DNA of 64,000 nt from Nitzschia sp. pyKryTriq1 (Eukaryota; Bacillariophyta; Bacillariophyceae; Bacillariales; Bacillariaceae), in the NCBI GenBank assembly GCA_956465555.1, contig OY101120.1, forward strand, positions 248,001 through 312,000, written 5' to 3'. A program made the translations under genes and the position numbers. This document shows positions 41,419 through 50,220 of the stretch, in pieces; positions within the stretch are counted from its first letter, which is position 1, and each line of letters opens with the position of its first letter. A model generated the notes under the pieces. The model had not been told where the DNA came from. It saw nothing but the letters and a program-made list of their open reading frames with translations, and made no database searches.

Positions 41419-43989
41419 ATGGGTTGTTCTAGCAGTAAAGACGCGAAATCGATTCGATCTCCGGCTTCGATTGGAACGACCACTGCTGGCAATGGTCGCA
41501 GCGGCAACAACGGCAACGGCAGCGGGCGAGGAGGGATCAACAAGCAACCGTCTTTGGACAACGATGAGGGGTTGTTGCATTCCAAAATCCATCCCAACAA
41601 ACCCGAACGTCTGTACAAACTCTTGGCCAAGGCACTCCAGCCGGGATTGGTGCTTTCATCCCAGTCATCGATCGAACAACGTCGCGTCTTGTATCAAAAA
41701 ATCTTGGAGCATTGCCAACAAGAACCCACAGCGGCTCGATGGACGAATCCTACTACAGGATCGACACCCTTGCATTTGGCCTGTCGATTGGTAGATGTCG
41801 ATACTACTACTACTGCTACTACTACAAGTACTACAAGTACTGCATCGGAAAATAATGGCAATTTGAATGCAAAGATGAATTCGTCTTTGTTTCCAGAACT
41901 GATGAAAATTGTCGATACCTTGATTGCCAGTCATGCTGGCGCTTTGCGACAAGTCGATGCGGCTCAAAACATTCCATTGCATTACGCGATTGCTCCTTCG
42001 ACTCACTTTAATCCGTATGGGAGTAGTAGTAGTAGTAACAACAGCGGTGGAGGTGCTGTTGGTGCTGGTGGTGGAAACAGGAACAGCAGCATTGAAGAAG
42101 GACCACCAGGCACCACGGAACAAGACCAAGACGACAAGGCGGATGCGGAACTGTCTTCATCATCGTCTTGCAAATACAATTGGAAACAGCGAGCTTTGTT
42201 GGTCCAGCATTTGATGGATGCCGATCGACAGGTCAGTCAGCATTATTTGGAACAGAATGATGTCATCTTTGAGAGTGGAGATGCGACCGGAGGTTGTACT
42301 CCGTTGTATCGTGCCTTGCAAACCATTCCCGATGATTTTGATACCGTCCTATCGCCGCCCACGGTCGATTACATTTCCATTCTTCATAACGCATATCCCT
42401 ACAACGCCGGCAAGGGAAATGCCAGCGATGGAGATAAACCATTGAGTTTGTTGTATCGTCGATTTACTCGACAATTTGATATTTCCGAACAGTTCTTTGC
42501 CGGTGACAATTCTCGTCCACAGGTCGTCCAACATCGTCAACGATACAAGACGGCGGCGGGTAATTCCTGGAAACTGATTGAACTCTTGCTCAAACCGACC
42601 AATTTGGCCTCTCCGACGTCGCCCTGGGGCATTGTCCATTGTGCCGTCCAAGTGGAGACGCCACCCGATCTATTGCGATATATCGTCGAAACGAATGCCC
42701 AAGACTTGACCCGTGTCGATCCTCAAGGCAATTTGCCGTTGCATTATGCGGCTGCCAGCAAACCACCTCCCGGCAGTTCTCCTCGAAGAACTACCACCAG
42801 CACCACCACCACACGTGGTGGAGGAGGAGGAGGGGGAGGAGGAACAAGGAGTATTTCGAGTGATCATTATCCAGCCTTTTATACCAAATATGTCATGGAT
42901 GAATTGCTGTACAAGTTTCCAGAAGCAGCCGGGATGGCCGATGCTCAAGGCAACTTCCCTCTGACCCTGGCGGTCACATCGGGGAAACAATGGATTGGAG
43001 GAGGAATCAAGAGTTTACACGATGCCTATCCGGATGCGCTACAACAATTGAAACTCGATGAACATCCTACTTTGATTCGGGCATTGAGTATGGCGGAGAA
43101 TAATAACAATAACAGTGAAGCAGGAGAAGGAGGAGAAGGAGCCAGCACTCCCGGCTCTAGCAATTATTCTTCCGCCGGATCATCGTCGTTTGACGTGGAA
43201 CAACAAGAGACTAACGATGAGGACGATGATGGCAAGGAAGATTCCAAGGATGAACTGTCGCCTACTGCTGCCAAGAAAAAGAAGCCGCAGAAGAAGAAGC
43301 TGCTCCGTCGAGGTGTTGTCAAGGACGAACAGTACGATGCCATCATGTTGGTCCAACAACCCAATGTCACAGTCGAGGAAGTCACTACGAGCATGTGGGC
43401 ACACGAAGAAGATGCGGGAGTCCAAATGTTGGGTTGCGTCGCCATTTCCAACATGCTGCGCCATCAGCCTCCTGTCGAGGTGTTGCGAATAGCCTTGACG
43501 GGTACCGCCAGTGTTGTCAATGCCATGAAGGCGCATCCCAACGAACTGATTGTGCAAGAAAAGGCCTGTGCGGCCCTCCAGGGATTGGCGTCTGCCGATG
43601 GACACCGCGAAGTCAGTATGGTAGCGAGCGGCGCCGTGGCAGCCATTGTGGGAGCCATGCAAGCCCATGTCGGGGATGCGGGTGTTCAAGAACAAGCCTG
43701 CCTCGCCGTGGCAGCCATTGTTCGGCATGGTGGAGCCGATCGGGCTACGGTGGTGGCCAGTGTGAGTGGTGTCACGGCCATTTTGAATGCATTGGCGGCG
43801 CACGCCCAAGTGGTAGGAGTGCAAGTCGCCGGATTGCAAGCGTTGGAGGCCATGACCCAATATCCCAATGCCAACTTGCCCGAATTGCCGCGGGCCCAAA
43901 CAGAGCCCTTGCTGATGTCGGCCCAAGAAACTTTCCCCAAGGAATGTACTACGTTGGCCACTGAACTAATGGGACGCATGTCGACGTGA
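41419..43989 (+). CDS. Acylated ankyrin + armadillo repeat protein
   Basis: A single exon encodes 856 residues. The start MGCSSSK fits N-myristoylation at Gly2 and palmitoylation at Cys3, predicting membrane attachment. Ankyrin-like repeats are spread through the first 530 residues, marked by 'TPLHLACRLVD' (about 115), 'IPLHYAIAP' (about 185), 'NLPLHYAAAS' (about 438) and 'NFPLTLAVTSG' (about 512), separated by Ser/Thr/Gly runs. An acidic Lys/Glu linker (about 570-630) leads to a C-terminal armadillo-like array (about 640-850) with units such as 'VQMLGCVAISNMLRH', 'VQEKACAALQGLASAD', 'VQEQACLAVAAIVRHG' and 'VQVAGLQALEAM'. Both repeat types mediate protein binding, so a membrane-anchored scaffold is inferred. 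No enzyme domain is present. Confidence 0.85.
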   Translation: MGCSSSKDAKSIRSPASIGTTTAGNGRSGNNGNGSGRGGINKQPSLDNDEGLLHSKIHPNKPERLYKLLAKALQPGLVLSSQSSIEQRRVLYQKILEHCQQEPTAARWTNPTTGSTPLHLACRLVDVDTTTTATTTSTTSTASENNGNLNAKMNSSLFPELMKIVDTLIASHAGALRQVDAAQNIPLHYAIAPSTHFNPYGSSSSSNNSGGGAVGAGGGNRNSSIEEGPPGTTEQDQDDKADAELSSSSSCKYNWKQRALLVQHLMDADRQVSQHYLEQNDVIFESGDATGGCTPLYRALQTIPDDFDTVLSPPTVDYISILHNAYPYNAGKGNASDGDKPLSLLYRRFTRQFDISEQFFAGDNSRPQVVQHRQRYKTAAGNSWKLIELLLKPTNLASPTSPWGIVHCAVQVETPPDLLRYIVETNAQDLTRVDPQGNLPLHYAAASKPPPGSSPRRTTTSTTTTRGGGGGGGGGTRSISSDHYPAFYTKYVMDELLYKFPEAAGMADAQGNFPLTLAVTSGKQWIGGGIKSLHDAYPDALQQLKLDEHPTLIRALSMAENNNNNSEAGEGGEGASTPGSSNYSSAGSSSFDVEQQETNDEDDDGKEDSKDELSPTAAKKKKPQKKKLLRRGVVKDEQYDAIMLVQQPNVTVEEVTTSMWAHEEDAGVQMLGCVAISNMLRHQPPVEVLRIALTGTASVVNAMKAHPNELIVQEKACAALQGLASADGHREVSMVASGAVAAIVGAMQAHVGDAGVQEQACLAVAAIVRHGGADRATVVASVSGVTAILNALAAHAQVVGVQVAGLQALEAMTQYPNANLPELPRAQTEPLLMSAQETFPKECTTLATELMGRMST

Positions 43990-44368
43990 GAGAGCATGAA
44001 AGCAAAGCACTATCGGGGCTGACTGGAATCTTTAGCTAGCTGGCTAGAGCAGATAGCTCTAGAGTAGTGCACCGGTAGTTGGAGGGAGGAGTTACCGCAG
44101 TCGTTTCATAACTAACCAAATGAAAATGTAAATGTAAAGAATACATACAGTACATGAAGCAAAACGTGAACTGTAGACTACTGTACCGTACTCGGATTAC
44201 GTAGAGTAGATGATGATATAATGATGTATGCAACACCGTTTGCCGGTAGAGAAGTACTAGTCTACTACTAGAAAGCTCTACTCACTTTTCCACAAGTGGA
44301 GAACGCTGAAGTGCGAAAAACTTAGCTGTAGAAAGCCAGTAGGAATCCTACGTAGAAATCTTACTACC
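43990..44368. other. Intergenic region
   Basis: This 379-bp spacer is rich in TAG/CTA words, with ACCGGTA near 44071. No gene is seen. Confidence 0.4.
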
Positions 44369-44899
44369 ATGACCACTCTAGAGACGACTATTCCAACGTA
44401 CCCGAATGCGGAGTATGGTACCGGCGGAAAGGTGTACTCGTACGATCTCAAGATGGAGATAGGAGTCGAAGAAGGGATGTCAACCGTCCCCGTACCGGTG
44501 ATTTTCAAGGATTTGATTAAAACTTTAACGGATGCCGCGGGCCATTCCCTTGTTATTCTCGATACCACCAACATAATGACCCACATGCTCCATTGCGAAC
44601 GGCCCGCGTGGTTTGACCCCACAGTTATTACTACTCTCCAACGCAGACCGAGCACTTACCAAATCAACAGACCATGGCGTCGCCTATGCCGCGAATGGAG
44701 TTACGACGACGGACGAGCAGCCCCCGATGTACAATTAGGACCCTGGACGATCACCACACCTCGCCTCCGTTGGGAGACCTACTACACAAAATCAGTGTGG
44801 CCCATCATTTACCATTGGCGCGACGACGCTTATTGGGAATATCACCCCAATGCCTACGACCCCACCCTTTTTATCCCCATACACTCCACTCCGGAGTAA
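44369..44899 (+). pseudogene. Chimeric retroelement-derived ORF
   Basis: The 176-codon frame joins two parts. The first 66 residues ('KVYSYDLKMEIGVEEG', then 'VIFKDLIKTLTDAAGHSLVI') look like the N-terminal segment of a diatom element ORF, an impression I cannot verify. From 44566 on it is a near copy of residues about 105-213 of the retrotransposon ORF at 47589-50096, beginning 'TNIMTHMLHCERPAWFDPT' and ending 'LFIPIHSTP', after which a stop follows within two codons. The abrupt start and end of the shared block suggest internal deletion or recombination of an element rather than a functional gene. Confidence 0.6.
44566..44892 (+). repeat. 327-bp element segment, inverted copy at 49447-49773
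   Basis: The block starts CACCAACATAATGACCCACA and ends CACTCCACTCC; the reverse complement of 49447-49773 begins and ends identically and has the same length, with a small number of substitutions (two change amino acids: W/R and P/S) and no indel seen. The copies are about 4.5 kb apart in opposite orientation. Confidence 0.85.
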
Positions 44900-45598
44900 G
44901 CCCAATAGTAGTCATTCCACTAGAGTTACACTGAAGAGAAATGGGACCATCCTGCTATCATTACATGACAACAGCAAGCTGGACTATTGACACGCTCGCT
45001 CCTGATCCCATAAAATCATTTGACAAAGCTCTACGAAGGTTCAGCAGTTCTTAAGGCATTGGATCGAGCCTTTCGTCACCTGGCATCTAAGTTTTTCTTC
45101 CGAGGCTTGGCGACAATTGTCAACTGGTTGACATTTTTGTCAACACCTTCCACAAGTATTGGGAATGATGAGTTGTCCCTTTCGGAAAAGAGAACAAGGA
45201 CCAGTTAGATTCTCTGGGCTTCAATTTGAATCAGCGAGGGCCACAAGAGGACTTTTTGCCAGGGGTGCGAGGGACTTTTAAAAATCGGACTCCACGTGGA
45301 GTGCGATTGTGCACTTTGATGTTTCAAAAAGTTGTCCGGACCGGGCCTTAGCCCCTGCCCCGATGCTCCAGTTAGACTACCGGTACAAGTACAGACTGTA
45401 CCGGTACGAGTGCAGTACAGAGTACAGTATGGATCGAATTCTTGTCATGGTTCGAAGTAATCAACTCATTCTCCTCGGTCGGCTCGCTCGCTCGGACTCA
45501 ACTTCTCGAAGACGGACGGAGAGAACCACAGAGAACCATACAGCACCGTACCTGGTAGTCTACCCAACGGAGAGAACCGCGGATGGAGAAGAATAATG
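44900..45598. other. Intergenic region left of MITE
   Basis: This 699-bp region has no supported ORF. 'TGTCAACTGGTTGACATTTTTGTCAACA' near 45117-45145 is a small cluster of TTGACA/TGTCAA words. TACCGGTA occurs near 45378 and 45401. Confidence 0.4.
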
Positions 45599-45604
45599 CC
45601 GGTA

Positions 45605-46053
45605 CCAGGGGTCCATAGCTCAGATGGGGTATGAAGCTTCGAGCTCCTGCGCGCAAATTCACTAAGAGTCTCGCGATATTACTATGTAAAATGGGCCAAG
45701 CTCTGAAATGATCATAAACAGCTCTGAAGGTCATACTCTTGAACAGCACACTCCACCTAAACATACTTAGACGATTCGTAACGTCAATCGTTGAATTTGG
45801 TGATAGTGATCCATTGCCGGACAAGTAGATACTACAACACGTGATATCACGTGGGCAGATGTGGATGTGCACGTTGTGTCGCGTTGGAAATAGTGCGTGT
45901 TCCGACCGTAATCCGGAGATAATTTTTCACTACGGTGTTATCTAGCGAATCGTACAACACGAGAAAACACGCGATATGCTGCGAGGTCCGGGCCTAACAT
46001 GGATGAGAGCGAAGGGCGAAGCTTCATACCCCATCTGAGCTATGGACCCCTGG
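45605..46053. mobile_element. MITE-like element with 37-bp TIRs and CCGGTA target duplication
   Basis: The left end (45605-45641, starting CCAGGGGTCCATAGCTCAGA and ending GAAGCTTCG) is the exact reverse complement of the right end (46017-46053). Directly outside both ends is CCGGTA (45599-45604 and 46054-46059), a 6-bp target-site duplication. The 449-bp element encodes no credible protein, so it is a non-autonomous DNA transposon. Its interior holds the 16-bp perfect palindrome CACGTGATATCACGTG at 45838-45853. The TIR includes 'TAGCTCAGATGG', close to a tRNA box A, but no complete tRNA fold is present. Confidence 0.88.
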
Positions 46054-46059
46054 CCGGTA

Positions 46060-46589
46060 CCGTACGTACCTGGTACAGTGCTTGTATTTTACTCGAACCG
46101 GCGGCGGTACAAGTAATCGATCGTGCGTACCAATCACAAACCAGAAAAGTGGAAAGCAAGATCGGAACTCAAGGAAGTGAGAGAACGGATCATACCAGGT
46201 AACAGATGCACTATTTGCTTGTAACGCATACGCAACCACTGTACAGTACTTTGGCGGACGTTTCTGCGATGTCATCTCGATTAATTTAATTAAGGCGCAT
46301 GTGGTGCACCTTCGTTGAACACGATCAAGAACCCTGAGTGTCAAACTCAAGAATAGCCGGGGAAAAGACGATGTTCCTTATGTTCCACGAACCTCGGGGT
46401 ATTCTGTGCTGGGATCGACCGTTTCTCACATCAAAATTTGGCCGGCATAAAACGCAAAATGAAGGGAGTCTCACAAAACTAAAAGTTATTCCATCTGTTT
46501 CCGAGTTTCCGAGTACTGTTCACTGAGGCATTCATTCGTTCCAAATTTGCAAATCTGCTATCCACAAACAAACGACTATTCACAAAATA
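46060..46589. other. Intergenic region right of MITE
   Basis: This 530-bp region begins with GTAC palindromes beside the MITE end and holds no supported gene. It should contain the promoter of the RGLE-family gene at 46590. Confidence 0.4.
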
Positions 46590-47186
46590 ATGGTTATAAT
46601 GATTCAATCAAAGAGGGACGCATCCCCTGAACTTTGCTCAACAACTGATGCAATGGCCGCGAAAATGGGACAAAAGCGTCAACGTCGTGTCACCTTCCAC
46701 GAAGAGACCAGAACGAGAACAACCTACTCTTCCGATCAAGTGCAAGGTTGCTGGTATAACGACAGCGATTACCATTCGTTCAAGACGGATATCTGCCAAA
46801 CAGTTGATCTTATGAAACACAACTTCTGCATCGATGAAGTCCTATACTCTCAAAGAGGCTTGGAAAAATACCTCAAGGATGCTGCTCGAAGCCAACACGA
46901 AGTCCAAGAAAAAGCTCGGTTTGTCGTAATGAAGAGACAAGAAGTTGGCCAAGGGAAGGAGGATCCAATGACATTGGCAGATTCGATTGCTCAATTCTAC
47001 ACGAACGAGACACGATTAGCCAAGATGGCGGCCTACTTGACTGGTATTGCGGATGAAAGATATGCTCGCTCCCCCGTTGCTGCTGTTGAGGAAGATCTTC
47101 CCAAGGTGGCACACCCTCAAGCCATCAGGGTAGATCTACCTCCCAGAGCCCCGCGTAGACCAACAACTATTTCGGCAGCTGCCTAA
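46590..47186 (+). CDS. Diatom 'RGLE' family unknown protein (short form)
   Basis: A single exon encodes 198 residues from ATG 46590. The core is 'RRVTFHEETRTRTTYSSDQV', 'CWYNDSDYHSFKTDICQT', 'EVLYSQRGLEKYLKDAAR' and then a helix-rich C-terminus ('IAQFYTNETRLAKMAAYLTG'). The arrangement 'RVxF.E ... W-Y-x-x-x-[DE]-[LY]-x-x-[IF]-K ... C/Y-x-RGLE' parallels the protein at 37298-38212, so both belong to one diatom family with no known role. It sits between two mobile sequences (a MITE and a retrotransposon remnant) but has ordered host-like protein content and an unbroken frame. Confidence 0.75.
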   Translation: MVIMIQSKRDASPELCSTTDAMAAKMGQKRQRRVTFHEETRTRTTYSSDQVQGCWYNDSDYHSFKTDICQTVDLMKHNFCIDEVLYSQRGLEKYLKDAARSQHEVQEKARFVVMKRQEVGQGKEDPMTLADSIAQFYTNETRLAKMAAYLTGIADERYARSPVAAVEEDLPKVAHPQAIRVDLPPRAPRRPTTISAAA

Positions 47187-47588
47187 TTTGGTCCATACAG
47201 TTGGTCCACATAGAATTTTGAACAAGAAGATAATAGACTAGACGCACACTCGTACATACAGTATGTACAAACAACCTATGAACTCCCAAGTTGCCCGCAA
47301 TGTCCTACTCCTAGACCCGTAGTAGTTATTTTACCCTTCACAATTTTTTGGACAAATAATATTGGAACCAGAATACCCTGCCTCCACTTCCAGTACGGCA
47401 CTTCGACTTGAGGTGTGAGCATAGATAGCAATAGCAATATGAATATCTATTTTACGTAGTCCTTTGGTAGCCATTCCCAGAGGAGTGGACAATCGCAGAG
47501 ATCTACGGGGAGGCGTTAACAACCCGGGGGTGACAGGGACGTCACGGTTTCTGTTCGGGGAGAAGTGAGGTTAGGTGTGTGATGTTGT
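47187..47588. other. Spacer including 3' flank of retroelement
   Basis: About 47520-47588 is probably the 3' untranslated part of the minus-strand retroelement. No poly-A tail or clear target duplication is visible, so the 3' boundary is not fixed. The rest shows no feature. Confidence 0.4.
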
Positions 47589-50096
47589 TTAGGTGGGTTT
47601 GAAGAAATTGCGGAATCGGTCCACAAGATTTGGTGTTGGTCGCCATCGGGAATGTTTGGGGTGTATTGGAACGTCACTATTGGCCGTGGTGCGGGGTCTG
47701 TTGGTGCCGGACGGTGCTCTTCGCGTGAAGCCGGTGTGTGCTAGGATGCTAGTTAATGTGTCGTTGTTCTGGGATTGTTTTATGCTTGCGTATATTCGGG
47801 GTTCGTAATTGTTGATATAGGTTTCCATTTGAGAGTTGGTTGCTTGCGCTAGGTAATCGTCAAGATCGTCGTGGAAGTAACGTTCTCTGTGTGCTGCTAG
47901 GCAGGTTTGGCGGCGTTGATGTAGCATTCGTATCTTGGTCTGCAATTCGAGTCTCTTCTCCGGGGATGGGATGTTGTCGGCTTTCTGATGGACGTGGTTG
48001 AGATGATTAGTCCACAGTGTGCTGAGGCTGGTCCATATGGTTGTGATAAGTCCGGTCATGAAGACTCCAGTGTCAAAGGTTTTAGGCCGGTCCTGGCGCT
48101 TGTAGTGTTCCTGTTGTAGGTAGTGTGTCCATTCGATGGCTAGGAAGCCCTTGGCGAAGAGATTCCATCCAATTTCTGATTGGCTCCGTATGACTGAGTG
48201 TAGGTTGTCTGGTGTAGGTAGTTCTTGAAGAGGTTGTTTTTGTCGTAGGTTGTCTTCAATGGCAATGATGAAAGCGGATGTAAAGTTATCCGGGGCGTCA
48301 TATTTGGAGCAGAGGGCTCGTACTGCTTGGGGTAGTTGCCGTTGGTATTTAGAGGATACAGGGTTGTTACATTGGGTCAGGTGATAAAAGGTCTCGGGTT
48401 GGTCGCAATATCGGCATGTCGGCTGTGTCCACGGCTGATAAGTAGATCGGTGTTGTCTTGTCGGGAGGTGTTCGTATAGCAGTTTCATCAAATGATTGTC
48501 GGAGGTGGTATATGTATTGGCGGCCTGGGTGAAGTTCTTCCAATCGACTCGTGCCTGTGTGTCGGTATTCCATCCATAATGTGCTTGCATGTATGCATAC
48601 AGTGGCGGTAGGGTGATCGTGGATCGGATGCTTGCTGTGTAGTGTCCATGGTGTGTTCGTGCTCCAAGTTTGAGTGTGCATCTTGAGGAGGGGAGGAGTG
48701 GGGATTCAAGTCTGTCTTCTCCATAAAGTTTCATGTATTCGTCTGCCAATTCGTCGGCGTACACATTATATTGAGCGTCTCTGGATAGCAGCTCGAAGGG
48801 TTTCGTATCGTCTTGATGTCCTTTAACCCAGTAGTACTGCTGGTGATTGAGCGATAGGTCAAGAAAAGTTTGGTGGATTTCTTCTGTGATGTCCCAGTCG
48901 GGGGCGAGGGTGGAGTTTGCATACGGGAGCTTGTACTTGGTGCGTTCGACTAGTCGTTTGATGAGGCCTTCGTTATCGGAAATACTTTCGAGGTATACAT
49001 GGGCCGGGAATGTTTGGTGTGTATACTTAACGAGGTGCCTCCAGAAGGTGGCGCCTGAGAGCATGCCCCATCCTTCGGCTCGATGCGATGTCGGTGTGCC
49101 GTATCCTGGTCCGTAGTTTTTGGCAAGAGGTTCATCATCGCTTGTGCCTAGGTACCATCCAAAGCTAAGCTGGTCGAGTACTTGAGATCCGTCGGATACA
49201 TGCAGAATTTGAGATTTTGGCGCCAGTTGGTGAAGGTGTTGCATGATTTCGTGGGGGCCTTTGTAGAATATGATGTGCTCGAGAAGGGATTGTTCCCACG
49301 GGGCTAAAGTAAGCACGTATTCATTCCACTCGAGGTAGTAAGACCGAGGGGCGGGGTGTAGGATTTGGTCGGGAATGGTCGCTGTAATGGTGTCATCGGG
49401 GTTGATTTGTATAGTGAGGGGTCGGGAGTCGGACTCAGGGGACCACGGAGTGGAGTGTATGGGGATAAAAAGGGTGGGGTCGTAGGCATTGGAGTGATAT
49501 TCCCAATAAGCGTCGTCGCGCCAATGGTAAATGATGGGCCACACTGATTTTGTGTAGTAGGTCTCCCGACGGAGGCGGGGTGTGGTGATCGTCCATGGTC
49601 CTAATTGTACATCGGGAGCTGCTCGTCCGTCGTCGTAACTCCATTCGCGGCATAGTCGACGCCATGGTCTGTTGATTTGGTAAGTGCTCGGTCTGCGTTG
49701 GAGAGTAGTAATAACTGTGGGGTCAAACCACGCGGGCCGTTCGCAATGAAGCATGTGGGTCATTATGTTGGTGCCGGATGCGTCGAAAAGTTCGGACATG
49801 GTAGTGATGTGGAGATACAATCTGCAATAATTGATAATTGCTAGGTCTTCGGGTGAAAAACATTCCATGTGGATGGCGTGGTCCATGAGACCAATGTCGC
49901 CGGTGCGTTCGAGGATAGGTAAGTAAGGTTGGAAGGCTGCACGTCCTATCAAGAAGTGGTAGCTGCCTTGGGTAAATACAGCCCACGCTTTGATAGTCAA
50001 ATGAATGAAGAATGGTGCAGCTCCCCGAGAAAAGGACCCGAGAGGAGGGTCGCATGTCGCATCGCGGTCATCGTCAAAAATCAAAATCCCTTCGTG
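47589..50096 (-). CDS. Retrotransposon ORF fragment: RNase H + zinc finger
   Basis: The frame is open for about 835 codons, from just after a TGA at 50097-50099 to a TAA at 47589, with no ATG near its start, so its 5' part is missing. Numbering from codon 50084: an unidentified region (1-290) is followed by an RNase H domain (about 293-450) with all acidic catalytic positions visible, D298 in 'VSDGS', E337 in 'HRAEGWG', D370 in 'SDNEG' and D444 in 'NVYADELAD'. A C-terminal zinc finger, C-x2-C-x7-H-x3-C at 557-572, is typical of non-LTR retrotransposon ORF2 tails. No reverse-transcriptase motif (YxDD) or integrase is present. It is best read as the 3' end of a LINE-like element, still uninterrupted and thus recent. 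Confidence 0.75.
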   Translation of the reverse strand, partial: HEGILIFDDDRDATCDPPLGSFSRGAAPFFIHLTIKAWAVFTQGSYHFLIGRAAFQPYLPILERTGDIGLMDHAIHMECFSPEDLAIINYCRLYLHITTMSELFDASGTNIMTHMLHCERPAWFDPTVITTLQRRPSTYQINRPWRRLCREWSYDDGRAAPDVQLGPWTITTPRLRRETYYTKSVWPIIYHWRDDAYWEYHSNAYDPTLFIPIHSTPWSPESDSRPLTIQINPDDTITATIPDQILHPAPRSYYLEWNEYVLTLAPWEQSLLEHIIFYKGPHEIMQHLHQLAPKSQILHVSDGSQVLDQLSFGWYLGTSDDEPLAKNYGPGYGTPTSHRAEGWGMLSGATFWRHLVKYTHQTFPAHVYLESISDNEGLIKRLVERTKYKLPYANSTLAPDWDITEEIHQTFLDLSLNHQQYYWVKGHQDDTKPFELLSRDAQYNVYADELADEYMKLYGEDRLESPLLPSSRCTLKLGARTHHGHYTASIRSTITLPPLYAYMQAHYGWNTDTQARVDWKNFTQAANTYTTSDNHLMKLLYEHLPTRQHRSTYQPWTQPTCRYCDQPETFYHLTQCNNPVSSKYQRQLPQAVRALCSKYDAPDNFTSAFIIAIEDNLRQKQPLQELPTPDNLHSVIRSQSEIGWNLFAKGFLAIEWTHYLQQEHYKRQDRPKTFDTGVFMTGLITTIWTSLSTLWTNHLNHVHQKADNIPSPEKRLELQTKIRMLHQRRQTCLAAHRERYFHDDLDDYLAQATNSQMETYINNYEPRIYASIKQSQNNDTLTSILAHTGFTRRAPSGTNRPRTTANSDVPIHPKHSRWRPTPNLVDRFRNFFKPT

Positions 50097-50220
50097 TCAG
50101 GCTCGACTGGCTCGACTAGAGACGGTCGACTGACAGATCATGAGAGTCCGGAGGAAGGAGGACCACAAAGAACCTCCTCACTCATTCCTCTTGGTCCCTC
50201 GGAGGATCAGTAGAGTAAGA
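47589..50220 (-). mobile_element. 5'-truncated LINE-like retrotransposon
   Basis: The element contains the RNase H/zinc-finger ORF. Loss of the 5' part with an intact 3' ORF is the usual result of incomplete target-primed reverse transcription. The ends given are approximate: I could not find flanking duplications, and the right limit is set only by the end of element-like sequence. Confidence 0.5.

Noticed and set aside
45610-45640. tRNA-like sequence in the MITE terminus
   Set aside because: Only a box-A-like word is present; no anticodon or T arm can be folded, and the sequence is explained as a terminal inverted repeat.
47331-47522. 63-codon minus-strand ORF beyond the retroelement
   Set aside because: Could be element 3' sequence; no protein motif and no separate promoter or start context.
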